A stretch of DNA of 64,000 nucleotides from Evernia prunastri (lineage: Eukaryota; Ascomycota; Lecanoromycetes; Lecanorales; Parmeliaceae), in the NCBI GenBank assembly GCA_003184365.1, contig NKYR01000023.1, forward strand, positions 62,001 through 126,000, read 5' to 3'. The translations under genes were made by a program, and so were the position numbers. The notes under the pieces were generated by a model. That model had not been told where the DNA came from. It was given only the letters and a program-made list of their open reading frames with translations, and did not search any database. Positions 11,118 to 21,107 of the stretch are shown here, in pieces; position 1 is the first letter of the stretch, and every line of letters begins with the position of its first letter.

Positions 11118-11414
11118 CTAGCGACCCTCTTGGTAATTCTCCGAAGTCCTGTCAAGGCTTTCGAGTGCTATGTCTTGATTTGTGGGCGTGTGCTTTTGTC
11201 TCAAGGCTCCCTTGACCTTGTTCCAGAGCGAGCTTGTAGAGAACCAGGGCAAAAAGAGGCACCCGCAATCACAGAGACTCATGTAGTGAAATAGAGCTAT
11301 GACTAGGCCAATGGTGATAAATGCCGCGATGAAGATGGCGGTTATAATGAGAGCTTGTATGGTGCAGTGGTGAGAATAATCCCTCGGTGGGCAGTACCCG
11401 GACGGGAATGGCAT
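11118..11414 (-). CDS. Possible small membrane protein (98 aa)
   Basis: The frame starts MPFPSGYCPPRDYSHHC and runs into a strong transmembrane segment (ALIITAIFIAAFITIGLVIA). A CDCGC cluster and a polar tail follow. Immediately upstream on the same strand, in another frame, lies a cysteine-rich stretch (about 11430-11630, including CDKHSLCLGEAC and GHCWHECIC). It could be the extracellular part of the same gene if a splice or frameshift joins them. No homolog is recognised, and the start is uncertain. Confidence 0.3.
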   Translation of the reverse strand: MPFPSGYCPPRDYSHHCTIQALIITAIFIAAFITIGLVIALFHYMSLCDCGCLFLPWFSTSSLWNKVKGALRQKHTPTNQDIALESLDRTSENYQEGR

Positions 11415-11429
11415 GATCGAGGGATTCAG

Positions 11430-12455
11430 AGTAAAGAGGTTTCAGATGAGAAATTTCTGTTGTGCAGATGCATTCATGCCAGCAATGTCCTTCAGAACAC
11501 AAGCTTGCGGGATGTGTTATAAACCTTGATGAATGAGAAAGTCTGTGAATGTTGGTGTCACACGCTTCGCCAAGACAAAGGCTGTGTTTGTCGCAGAATC
11601 GGCTTTCCTTGGCGCAGTGCCTTTTAAAATCTATGTACTACATTGATGCAGGCAACCATCTCGGCCGTGGCATTGTAAAATGAGCTATCCGTCGATTGGT
11701 TGTTGTGTCGGTCGCTAGGCTCATCGCAATTTGGGGTTGTCCGGAAGAACACTCAAGTCTCAACATATTCAATTTGGCAACAGTCTCATTCAGTCGCAAA
11801 TGAAGGCCAGTCGGATGGAATGAGAAAGATTTGAGCAAGAAATGCCCCCACTCGGGAAGCTCTCAACCGATCTAGCAGAAATCGTCCACGTAACAAGCCT
11901 CTGCACTCTCCGAAACTGTTGATAATCGAGGTATTGATTGAACATTACGAGTGGCAGTCATGCTGGAGAGAAGGCTGGATCAGCTTACACTTGTACGCAT
12001 AGGAAAATGTAGGGAAATGCCACTGGAAAGGATTGGTTCCTTTTGGTATCCTGTGAGATGGTGCGCTGAACAGTACGTACATCTGACAAAAACACTCAAT
12101 TGTAAGCGTGATCGTACCCCATCTCCAATAATACATTATCGCCGCTGATCTCCATACCAGCAACCGGTCCATGCGTAGTAGACGTTGCCATAGACGGAAT
12201 TTCAGAGAAGGCTAATCGGTAATCATCTTGGTCTCTGCTGTCCCAATCGGGGCGATGTGGGTACGATTTCGAAGGTCTGGTGCGTGTGACAATACCGGTT
12301 TGAAAATCTTTCTACTGTTAAAGGGTGGACATTGATCTTTGGTCATGGCTGTTAGACAAAGCGTGCGGTCGATACCACGAACGGTGCTACTGGACCTTTG
12401 CCAATCTCTAGGGTACAGGCTGTCAGGAGTATACCTAGAGGGTCTTTCTGCGAGT
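11430..12455 (-). other. String of coding-like segments, possibly exons of an unresolved gene
   Basis: Minus-strand segments without stops lie at about 12219-12455, 12137-12305, 11638-11860 and 11430-11637. The first is preceded by an excellent acceptor (TTTTTAACTCGCAG). Their translations have ordinary amino-acid composition, and the last is cysteine-rich. I could not assemble a single frame-consistent model. They may be a lineage-specific multi-exon gene ending in the transmembrane ORF at 11118, or a decayed one. Confidence 0.2.
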
Positions 12456-13347
12456 TAAAAATGGTCGTCTACACAATCTGTGTTCCACATTCTCTGCGCG
12501 GTTTCTCGCGCTATCGGCTTTGGTATACTTGAGGGTATTGGGAACGTGCATCAGAGAGTGCTGTTCGCTTGATCAGGTAAGCACCCTACAGTTTCAATGG
12601 TAGAAACTATGATGAGACAAGTCTTCCCTTAGCTACCGTACAAGCTTTGCATCAGTCACCAGTGATGATGACGACTTTGTATCGTGGGATTTCGTTAAAG
12701 ACGAGGCCGAATCCCGACTAATTCAGTGCCCTTGAGTCATCTATTCCGCAGACTTCCGGCGGGGAAGACGGCATCTCAATGGAATTTGGTACTACTCCTG
12801 AGGCGACTAATTCGAAATTTGATTCAGAGTCAAGCAATCCGACTGAGCGACTCAAACATGCCCACCAAAACCTCAGTCATCCATCTCACACGACTACGAC
12901 ACAAGCCTACCGTCGACTACCAGAGATTATATCCCGGCATGTACGCTAGTCGCACGGGATTTCTAGGATAGGAAAGAAAGCGTGGGGGAAACGTGAGGCC
13001 GTGAGCCGACATGCGGCGAATACACTAGTGCGGTATGCGACATGTCACTTCCAGGATCATAAGAACGCAAGCTGTAGAGAATTGGGGCCTTTCCCAATGA
13101 CAAGGTGATACAATCTTACTGATGGAAAGAACTGAACTCAGGCTCACAGCAAAGTAAAGATTCGGCAGTGCGAAGTGGTTGATAGAGGAATACTGTCTAT
13201 CTTCATGCTCGATTGGACCGCAAGCTCGGTTGCAGTCGTGCACCACGCGATGTGATCAAAAGGCCGCGCCTGAATAAACTGGCGACGGGCCTTCCCCTCC
13301 CATAATCGCTGGTCTCCATCCCGTTCACGTGCAATCCTTCGTCAGCA
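12456..13347. other. Intergenic, weak coding-like stretch only
   Basis: On the plus strand a GTAAGC donor at about 12576 and a CCCTTAG acceptor near 12632 are followed by two acidic, Ser-rich frames that are offset from each other (about 12640-12735 and 12725-12950). No start codon, domain or consistent model could be found. The last 300 bp presumably hold the promoter of the next gene. Confidence 0.2.
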
Positions 13348-14547
13348 ATGTCATACTCGAAGGCCAACCCGGCTTTGTGTACCTTTTCATTTGGCTATCA
13401 CAACGTAGCCATGACTGTAATCGCAGGAACACTTCTCCTGCTCCTCCATTGCTTATCCTTCGCCTTCGCGCTCCCATCCAATATCCAAAAACCAGGTTTA
13501 GCCTTGGTGCACCCCAAAGATATCACTTCGAAAAATGCAACAATAAACACAACGATAAGACCAAACCCACTCACAGCACCCAATGTGATATGTCTCCAAA
13601 CCCACTACCCCCCAACCCTAATCGACGCCGATTGCAACCACGTCATAAACGTAATGATCCTCCAACAGCCCAACCTCATGAAGTCCCGCACCTTCAAATC
13701 CTACTCGTACGAGACTGACGACGGGGTTTACGCTCGATCGCGGTGGCAGCATGGCGCCTGTGAAGTTGGCGTCTCCGGCAACCGTGGTGACAGGATCGCC
13801 ATGTCTTTGTTGTATGTCGGGTGGACGGCGCACGAAATCTTCAATAAATGTATTGAACAACGGCCGCATCTGATGGCGATCGGGGGCATGAGTCCTGTGG
13901 GCGACGTGAGCAAAGGGTTTCATGTTGTCCTTCAAGGATTCAATCAAATTGTTTCTGCGACGGCGAACTCCAGCGATTTTTCCCAATTATCGGATACTAG
14001 CATATCAAAGCGCACGTTGCAATCTCGGCACGATTCCCAAGATCCCTCAGAAACGGACATCAGGGCCTCTCCGAGAGAAACATCTCTAATGTCCAACCCT
14101 CCCGCCATCTCCGCGAACCTCAACGCAAACACAGCGATCAACACTGAATACTTAGTCCGCTGCTTCGACCCCCTCTCCTTCCACCTCCAGCCCGCCGCCG
14201 AAACCGACTGCGACCACATCATCACGCAAACCATCCTTCGACTCCGCGACCCGACCGCAGAACTGACCTTTGGCTACACAGGCGCCGCAGACATCGACTT
14301 GTCAGAACCGCAGTATCAGCAATGGCGGTTCGGACAATGCTCAATATTGATCACCAACAACAACATGGCGGAATTTGATACCTTCCGGCTGCTTGACGTG
14401 GCGGCTTCGGCGAGGAAGATCACGAATCAGTGCCTGGGCGGCACGGCGGAGAAGCTCGGCGGCGCTGTGAGGATCGGTTCCCCTGGAAGGGGGTTTCGTG
14501 TTTATGTTGGCGCTCCGATAGACGTGGGTTCTGTGGTAAGTGGGTGA
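13348..14547 (+). CDS. Secreted protein with two copies of a cysteine-containing domain
   Basis: This is a single exon of 399 residues if started at 13348. An in-frame Met at 13411 gives a better signal peptide (MTVIAGTLLLLLHCLSFAFA then LPS) and 378 residues, so I prefer 13411. Two homologous blocks follow. Block 1 runs from NVICLQTHYPP through DCNHVI, WQHGACEVGV and IFNKCIEQ to the GG...KGFHVVLQG end. Block 2 runs from YLVRCFDP through DCDHII, WRFGQCSILI and ITNQCLGG to GG...RGFRVYVGA. Each has the spacing C...DC-x2-(V/I)I...W-x2-G-x-C...C...GG...GF-x-V. A Ser/Thr-rich linker separates them. This pattern is common in small secreted ascomycete proteins of unknown function. An apoplastic or cell-surface role is inference. 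Confidence 0.75.
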   Translation: MSYSKANPALCTFSFGYHNVAMTVIAGTLLLLLHCLSFAFALPSNIQKPGLALVHPKDITSKNATINTTIRPNPLTAPNVICLQTHYPPTLIDADCNHVINVMILQQPNLMKSRTFKSYSYETDDGVYARSRWQHGACEVGVSGNRGDRIAMSLLYVGWTAHEIFNKCIEQRPHLMAIGGMSPVGDVSKGFHVVLQGFNQIVSATANSSDFSQLSDTSISKRTLQSRHDSQDPSETDIRASPRETSLMSNPPAISANLNANTAINTEYLVRCFDPLSFHLQPAAETDCDHIITQTILRLRDPTAELTFGYTGAADIDLSEPQYQQWRFGQCSILITNNNMAEFDTFRLLDVAASARKITNQCLGGTAEKLGGAVRIGSPGRGFRVYVGAPIDVGSVVSG

Positions 14548-16120
14548 TGTGGTTCTTTTTCTAGTGACAGGACCGCCGGAGTAAAGATCCTTTAGGAAAG
14601 GATTTGACATTCCATTTCGGGCCGTAATTCGAGAATCCTCTCTATCAGTATATCTCAGCTATTCTTCAAGGCCTCGGAGCGTTGGTATAACAATCCATAT
14701 TGAGATAATCGATGAGGTTCAAGTGCTTAGGTTTTTCTCTTCGAGCTTTCGCTTCAAAATGTTTGGGGTGCACACACGGACGGTGTCAAAAGTCGTCATC
14801 CTGCAAAATTTAACGGGCCCGAACGGTAGGTAATCTATACTTGAAGTCCTAGATTATACGAAGCTCATTTTTCTTTTCTTTTCTTTTCTTGTCTTTTCTT
14901 TCACGCATCTCTAACAAGGCATGGTCCAGGATTAACCGACCCCTTCTGTCAAATAGAACTAAATCATAAGGATTGAAGGTACAAAACGATGATTCAGTGT
15001 AGTTAAAGGAAAGCTGTTTATGATGGTTTGGTGACACATTGTTCCCTTTTCGCGCTAGGCTCCTGGAAAGTCCAGAACATCTGATGTAAATGCCCAATCA
15101 TCACCAAATGAAGGAGAGTACACCCTTTATCACACCAAATTTCGTGTGGAGGCAACCCAGATAAATTGATAGAGATGTATATAAGAACCCATATTTGGTT
15201 TTACCCAGTTAGTCAGCGGTAGCTAGTTACACCCATTAATAGTTCTTGTATACATCCCCATCACAAACCCGACTTGATGAATTCATTTGGATTGGCTTCC
15301 CATAGCATTCGATGTGTGTAGAAGCGGAGTCTACTTTCAATTAGTAATCCTTTAGGAGGGTACTCGGTGAATGTTCTAAGAAGTTCAGGCGTATAGCCTG
15401 AAAAAGGTAGGAGTTGTCATCGCACTTTCCTAAACAGTTTCCTTCTACCGGCATTGGAATTCCTTTTCTCGTGCTTCAGATCCTTGAGAAATAGTATAAT
15501 GTGACAAAAGGAGCTGGGTTTTCCTCATCTATTGCTCAAATATGTGCGTTAAGAAAAGAAAAAGTAGATGCTCCGTATTTTTTGGCTCTCGGGGGGAAAG
15601 AAGGTGGGGGAGGGGAGACTTCGAGTATGGATTAAGTGTTATGGCCCGGTAGACGTTGTGACTCTTGATACCGACTGTGCAGATTATATAGCTAAGCGTT
15701 AACAAATCTCGAATTAAACAAGATTTATTAGATCTTCCAAGTTTTGCTTCAGGATCTTGATCTTGCGCTCGAAGCATCAACTGAAATTCGAAGTTATTGA
15801 GGACCCCTCGATTTGAAGGTGTACGGCTTTTCTGCTACCTGCCAGCGCGTATCCGCATGCATCTCGGAATCAGGTTCTAGATTAGTACTAGGGGCTTTGC
15901 GCGGATGGGGGGTGAATTCCTTCTACTAACCACTTTTCACGATTTGCAACCCGAAAATAATCGTTTGGCATTACAGTCGGCTTGAGTTGCTAGCTTCGTA
16001 TTGCAATAGAGCTATCTTACTGTTCACCATACCAGGCTCCGTGAATGGAGCACGAGGTCTACAAATCTACCTAAGATATTAGTTGATGGTATTCAAATAC
16101 ACCAGATTTAATACTCCGCA
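14548..16120. other. Intergenic, with a pyrimidine microsatellite
   Basis: No credible gene. A (TTTTC)n tract lies at about 14867-14902. The region is fairly AT-rich and includes the upstream region of the P450 gene. Confidence 0.5.
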
Positions 16121-17754
16121 ATGACTCAAACTCTCGTTGGCCTTGCCTGGGCTGCAGCTTTGGCTATCGTCACACTCATATACCAGAAGATCAGTCGATA
16201 TGTGGCATTTCGTGTGAAAAGGCAACAGACCGGCGGCTTCAGAGCCCGCAGGTATCCCCACTCCAACCCATTCTTCGGCTACGATCTGTACAAGGAACGT
16301 CAACGAGCACTTAGGGAGGGTAATCTGCAAGCTCTGTACACTCGCGATTTCAATCGGTTAGGGAAGACATGGGAAGAGACTCTGCTGGATCAGTGTATTA
16401 TAAACACCATGGATATAGCCAATCACCATTATATCCATACTGTCGGCTTCGAAGAATTCGGCAAGCCAATTCGAAGATCGAAGATCAGTGCTCCTATCCT
16501 TGGGAATGGCATTTGTATGGCCGAGGGAGCGCATTGGAAACAATCGAGAAGCATCATCAAGCCTATCTTTGCGAAAGCAGATACTGAGAACATGGAAATG
16601 ATGGCACGCCACGTCGACCGGTTTCTGGCGTTGATTCCTCGGGACTCAAGCACTTTCGATATTCAGCCAATGTTGAAAAAGCTAGTGCGTAAGATATTCC
16701 TCGCCCACTCTGTTGTTTTTTTGACATAAGATGGTAGGCTCTTGATCTCTCCACCGAGTTCCTCTTCGGTGAGTCTGTAAATGCTCAAACACCGGAAGGT
16801 GCTCCGACCGCCGAACATTTCCTTCAATCTTTAGACAACTCTTTGATGGGATGGAACAAACGTCGACAGGTCGGACTCCTCTCATTCCGCTACGCCTTCG
16901 ACAAGACCTGGTCCGAAGAATACCACAAGCTCTACTCATTCATCGACGCCCACATTTACCGCGCCCTCGAGTTTATCTCAAAATCTGCCGGAGAGAAGGA
17001 ACGCTCGCCCGCCACGAACCCAAACGGCCGGTACATCCTCCTTTACGAACTCGCGAAACGAATTCGCTCCCCCGTCACCCTTCGTTTCGAACTCATCAAC
17101 GTCTTCCTCCCCAGCCGAGACACCACCGCCGCGTTGTTGTCCAATGTCTTCTTCCAGCTCGCCCGGCACCCAAGATACTGGACTCAACTCCGTCAGTCCG
17201 CGCTATCCCTTCCCCTCGACCTGGCCGACCCCTCTTCCCTCAACTTCTCAACCCTCAACTCCTTACTCCCATTTCGCCACGTCATCCAAGAGACTCTCCG
17301 TACCCTTGGCCCTGCGGGACGAGTTTTCCGCTCTGCGCGCCATGATACGACGCTGCCACGCGGGGGCGGACCCGATGGCAGTGCCCCGGTATTCGTACCT
17401 AAAGGCACCACCGTGTGTTCATTGACCTACCACATTCATCACGACCGGGATATGTGGGGGGACGACGCTGATGCGTTTCGGCCAGAGCGCTGGACGCAAA
17501 GAAATAAGGGAGGGGCGGATTTTGTGCCGTTCCTGAGCGGGCCGAGGATCTGTCCGGCGCAGCAGCAGGTGCTTATACAAGCTACATATGTGTTGCTTAG
17601 AATGGTCAGGGAGTTTGAGTGGGTAGAGAATAGAGACGAGGTAGATGAATATGTGGAACTACAGAGGATGGCGATTGAGAGTCGAAGGGGGGTGAGGATT
17701 GCCTTTGGGGCAGGGGAGGGAGAGGTGAGAAAAGGAATAAGAGAGACACCGTAA
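16121..17754 (+). CDS. Cytochrome P450, CYP52-like (fatty acid/alkane hydroxylase family)
   Basis: Exons are 16121-16684 and 16738-17754, giving 526 residues, a normal length for the family. The 53-nt phase-0 intron has a GTGCGT donor and GGTAG acceptor. A membrane anchor (LVGLAWAAALAIVTLIY) is followed by RRYPHSNPFFGYD, the C-helix stretch EGAHWKQSRSIIKPIF and the CYP52 signature LDLSTEFLFGESV. The I-helix reads FLPSRDTTAALLS. The K-helix is QETLR, the PERF region FRPERW, and the heme loop FLSGPRICPAQQQ with Cys460. CYP52 enzymes omega-hydroxylate fatty acids and alkanes in the ER. Two positions are unusual: the I-helix has PSRDTT where (A/G)GRDTT is typical, and the residue two after the heme Cys is Ala rather than Gly. 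No partner reductase or cluster is adjacent. Confidence 0.88.
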
Positions 17755-18016
17755 AGGACTATGAGATGGGAGCAATGCGACCGCTATATATGATTACTGT
17801 TGGAAAACTCGCTTGTATTGAGTAAAAGAATGTATGCCGTGCCAAGCCACTAGTACCGTAGTAAATCGGGTACTGACTATTGAATAGGGTGGAATTCCTC
17901 TCCGCCTCTCCAAAACTCCGACTTCTCCACGTTTCTCACAATGATTGAATGAACATTGTGTCCTGGCTGGTAAGCCACCATTCGTTAAGGACTCACGCCC
18001 ATTCTCGCCCGTCAAT
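17755..18016. other. Short intergenic between P450 and IST3
   Basis: The two genes are transcribed in the same direction. Nothing beyond the presumed terminator and promoter is seen. Confidence 0.4.
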
Positions 18017-18889
18017 ATGAACACCATTCGCGAGATCCAAAATCTCAACAAGCGAGAACTGGAAAACGGAGTGTACGCTCGCCCACCACTCTTCCTGCTT
18101 CAGAGCTCCACACACTGACTTCCCCCTCTCCAGCTCCACCGAAGCATCTTGGCACGCCGATTACCGGTACCGCTCCAACCCCTCCCACAGCTCCCCGAAG
18201 CAACCGCTAAAGCGTTTCGCAGAGACACAGCCTACGTCTACATCGGCGGCCTCCCCTTCGACCTCTCCGAAGGCGACGTCTTGACCATCTTCTCCCAGTT
18301 CGGCGAACCGACCTACCTCAACCTCATCCGCGACAAAGAGACCGGCAAGAGCAAAGGCTTCGCGTTCCTCAAATATGAAGACCAGCGCTCGACGGACCTC
18401 GCGGTGGACAACCTCGGCGGCGCGAGCGTCATGGGGCGAACGTTGAAGGTGGACCACACGAGATACAAGCGGAAGGATGGCGAGGAGGAAGAGGAGCGGG
18501 AGAGGGGTCTGCAGGGTGGAGCGGTGGGCGTGGAGAGCGAGGCGGAGAGCGAGAGGGAGGAGGGAAGGCCGTTGCGTAGAGAGGAAATCGAGCTGCAGCG
18601 GTTGCTGAGGGAGCATGATGACGACGATCCGATGAAGGAGTACCTGGTGCAGGAAAAGCGAGAGCAGGTCGCGCTGGCGCTAGCGGGGATGAGAGATGGG
18701 GGGAAGGAGGGCGGGGGGAAGAAGAAGGAGCGGAAACATAAGCATCATCATCGTTACCATCACAGTCATCGACATTATCAAGATGGGAGAGGAAGGAGCG
18801 ATGCGGACGGGGAGAAGGTCGATCGACGCAGACCGGGCCATGGTGATGGGCATCGTCATAGTCGTAGGCGGAGGTCGAGGAGTCCATGA
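18017..18889 (+). CDS. IST3: U2 snRNP/RES-complex RNA-binding protein IST3 (Snu17/RBMX2)
   Basis: Exons are 18017-18072, 18134-18166 and 18223-18889, giving 251 residues. The short first exons encode MNTIREIQNLNKRELENGV and STEASWHADYR, the hallmark N-terminus of this family. Intron donors are GTACGC and GTACCG, with CCAG and GCAG acceptors. One RRM follows: RNP2 YVYIGGLPF and RNP1 KSKGFAFLKYED, then VDHTRYKRK. The remainder is acidic and then His/Lys/Arg-rich, ending in RRRRSRSP. IST3 nucleates the RES pre-mRNA retention and splicing complex on the activated spliceosome. Without the two tiny exons the downstream frame would begin with an unrelated MARRLPVPLQ sequence, which is intron read-through. 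Confidence 0.93.
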
Positions 18890-19418
18890 ACAATTTGATA
18901 ATCGTCGAGATCACAGTTACCATAATCGCCACCGGTCTATACCCGCTTCTCAGGATGGAGATCCACGGCTCGAAGCGACGTGCGGAAGGATGTCCGGTGT
19001 GTCATTTGTTGCCACATGTCAGTAACGCCGAGGCGTTGCCTGTACGGGAGGAACAGCATGGGCAGGTATCGTGTCAACAATCGGAGGAACATCTACAAGG
19101 GAAAGACGACGAAGCTTGCAGACGAAACGGGAACGACAGAAGCAAGTGGCGGTTCTAATCAAGAGGTTGCAGTTCGACCCGTTGTCAAGGTCCAGAGTGC
19201 CCTTTAGCAGGGATTATTCTTCGCTTGGTTGGAATATCAGCAATTACGGTAGATGTCGCCGTGATCAACGTGGTTCTTAATTAGCGTCTATACAACGACA
19301 GGTAACAAAAAGGTTCTGGAAAAAGAATTTGGAGGTGGCTACGCCCTCAGGGTTCTTAACTCCGCATGCTGTTTGCTTATGGTTCGTGAACATCCATCTT
19401 CACATATATACGATCCCG
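18890..19418. other. IST3 3' flank with an overlapping basic frame
   Basis: A second plus-strand frame overlapping the end of IST3 continues past its stop as EQFDNRRDHSYHNRHRS, which resembles an RS/H-rich tail. No acceptor joins it cleanly to the IST3 frame. The rest of the stretch shows nothing. Confidence 0.3.
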
Positions 19419-20786
19419 TCAGTTGCTTCCTAGGTATCTCTTCCATCCGTTCCTCACGAGGTGCCTTCTGCCGTCCTCTCCTTCCCCTACAATGAACCTT
19501 TCCCATCGCCCATCCCTCCCAGCGCCAATGACAAGTATCGTATAATCGTTCTTCCACCCGATAACACCCTTCCTGGGTTTGCCACCGGGTATACCTGGTA
19601 TCGGCATTGCCACGTTCTTTCCAAGGTCTGTCTGAGGATCATCGTCCGACTCGAAATGGGCGGACGTAAATGAATAGACATCTGAAAATACCCGAGGTAG
19701 CAGCGGTATCTTGCCCAGTATTCCCCACTTTTGCTTGTTCCCTTCATCTGCATTCCCAGTGGCCGAGGAACCGTTCGAGTTACGATGTGCTCTAATTGAT
19801 GTCATCGAGCCATTGCGCGACCGACCTGAAGAGGGCAGATCGAAGATGTGCATGGTTGATTTGTCGGAGGTGACGGCCAAGAGAGCGCTGTTTGGTGATA
19901 TGGCGATCGAGTAGATGACCGCAGGGTCTACCCCTCTGCGCAATTCTTCAAGGCGAGTGCAATTGGCGGCAGAGAATACGCGTATCAGCGTCCCAGTTTC
20001 ACTTGCAGTTGCTACCATTTCTCCATCCGGACTCAGTTCCAAGGCCCTGAGCGGCGTGCCATGAGCCGGTATGATGCTAACATTTCCGTTGCCGATCTCC
20101 ACAATCTGTACTTGTCCTGGCGTGCGTCCTGGAAACGCTACGATCTTGGACCCTAGGCAACAGAGTCCTGTTGGATTGTCGGCGGTCTCGAAGACGGATA
20201 GTTTTTCTGGTGGAGAAGAGAAAGCATAGAGATGGACGCTGTTCTGTAGAGCTACCACGATGCGGGATTTGGAAAGCCTTACACGATGAACCTGAGTGCG
20301 AAACTCGAGGGTGAAGACGGCTTTTTTCTTCGCATCATCCCAAAGTACTACCTATGAGTGAAAGGTAAGTTTGACATCCTCCTCGACAGAGCGCCCATTC
20401 CAAGTCTTACCAACCTTGTTCTGTGGGAACTTCGGCTGTCTTCCTCCTCCCACTATGGCAATGTAATTGGCTCGTCCAAGCATTTCAGCGACTCCAATTC
20501 CCGCATTGAAGTCTGTAATGTCGACATTAATCATTGGAGACTCAATGAATGGCCCGTTCGCGTGATCATCTTACCTTGAGAGACCTGGAGCTCGCATGGT
20601 TCTGACCTGAAGACTGAGAATGTCCAAGTCAGCAAACGTCTTCTGCCATGAGATGACACACGGCGCTCAAGACTTACCACAAAATCCCGTGTCGAGGCCG
20701 ACAGAGAAGCAGCTGTTGTCCTGATTGAAGGCAACAGAAAGGGACACAGGCCCTGTCGACTCGTCGATTGCCGGCCGGGTGTTCAT
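19419..20786 (-). CDS. HSV2: PROPPIN WD-repeat protein HSV2/SVP1-like (Atg18 family)
   Basis: Minus-strand exons are 20786-20678, 20613-20575, 20512-20411 and 20347-19419, giving 392 residues. The three introns are 62-64 nt with GTAAG(T/A) donors. The N-terminus MNTRPAIDESTGPVSLSVAF is followed by PCELQVSQDFNAGIGVAEML, ANYIAIVGGGRQPKFPQNK and VVLWDDAKKKAV, the standard PROPPIN blades. Then come LIRVFSAANCTRLEELRRGVD, with the phosphoinositide-binding LRRG, and IYSIAISPNSALLAVTSDKSTMHIF. PROPPINs bind PI3P and PI(3,5)P2 on endosomes, vacuole and autophagic membranes. Length and motif order fit the HSV2 (WIPI3/4) branch rather than Atg18 itself. The gene is divergent from the septin across 321 bp. 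Confidence 0.93.
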
Positions 20787-21107
20787 GGCCGGCGCTCTGA
20801 TGAAGTTATGGCGGTAAATGCCAAAGATGAGTCAGGCAGCCGCTCCAGAAGCAGGTCATGGGTATGAAGGTACACGATAGTCATACTGTGTTAAGCATTC
20901 GAGGACAACGAGGCCCACCAATGTAAACTGATGGTGTTGGTGGGGGTCTCCATATTTCGCAGTGACGCTAAGGAGCTTTCCCTTGCGCCAAGGAAAAGCC
21001 CCCTTTACCAGATTTCTGGGTCTAACATCAAACACTGACAATCATCTCACCTTACATTCCTCATCCGAGACAACCGTCCATTGGAAATCCTGATATAGAC
21101 CTTCAAC
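20787..21107. promoter_or_regulatory. Shared intergenic promoter region of HSV2 and the septin
   Basis: The 321 bp separate two divergently transcribed conserved genes and contain no frame of note. A bidirectional promoter is inferred from position only. Confidence 0.45.
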
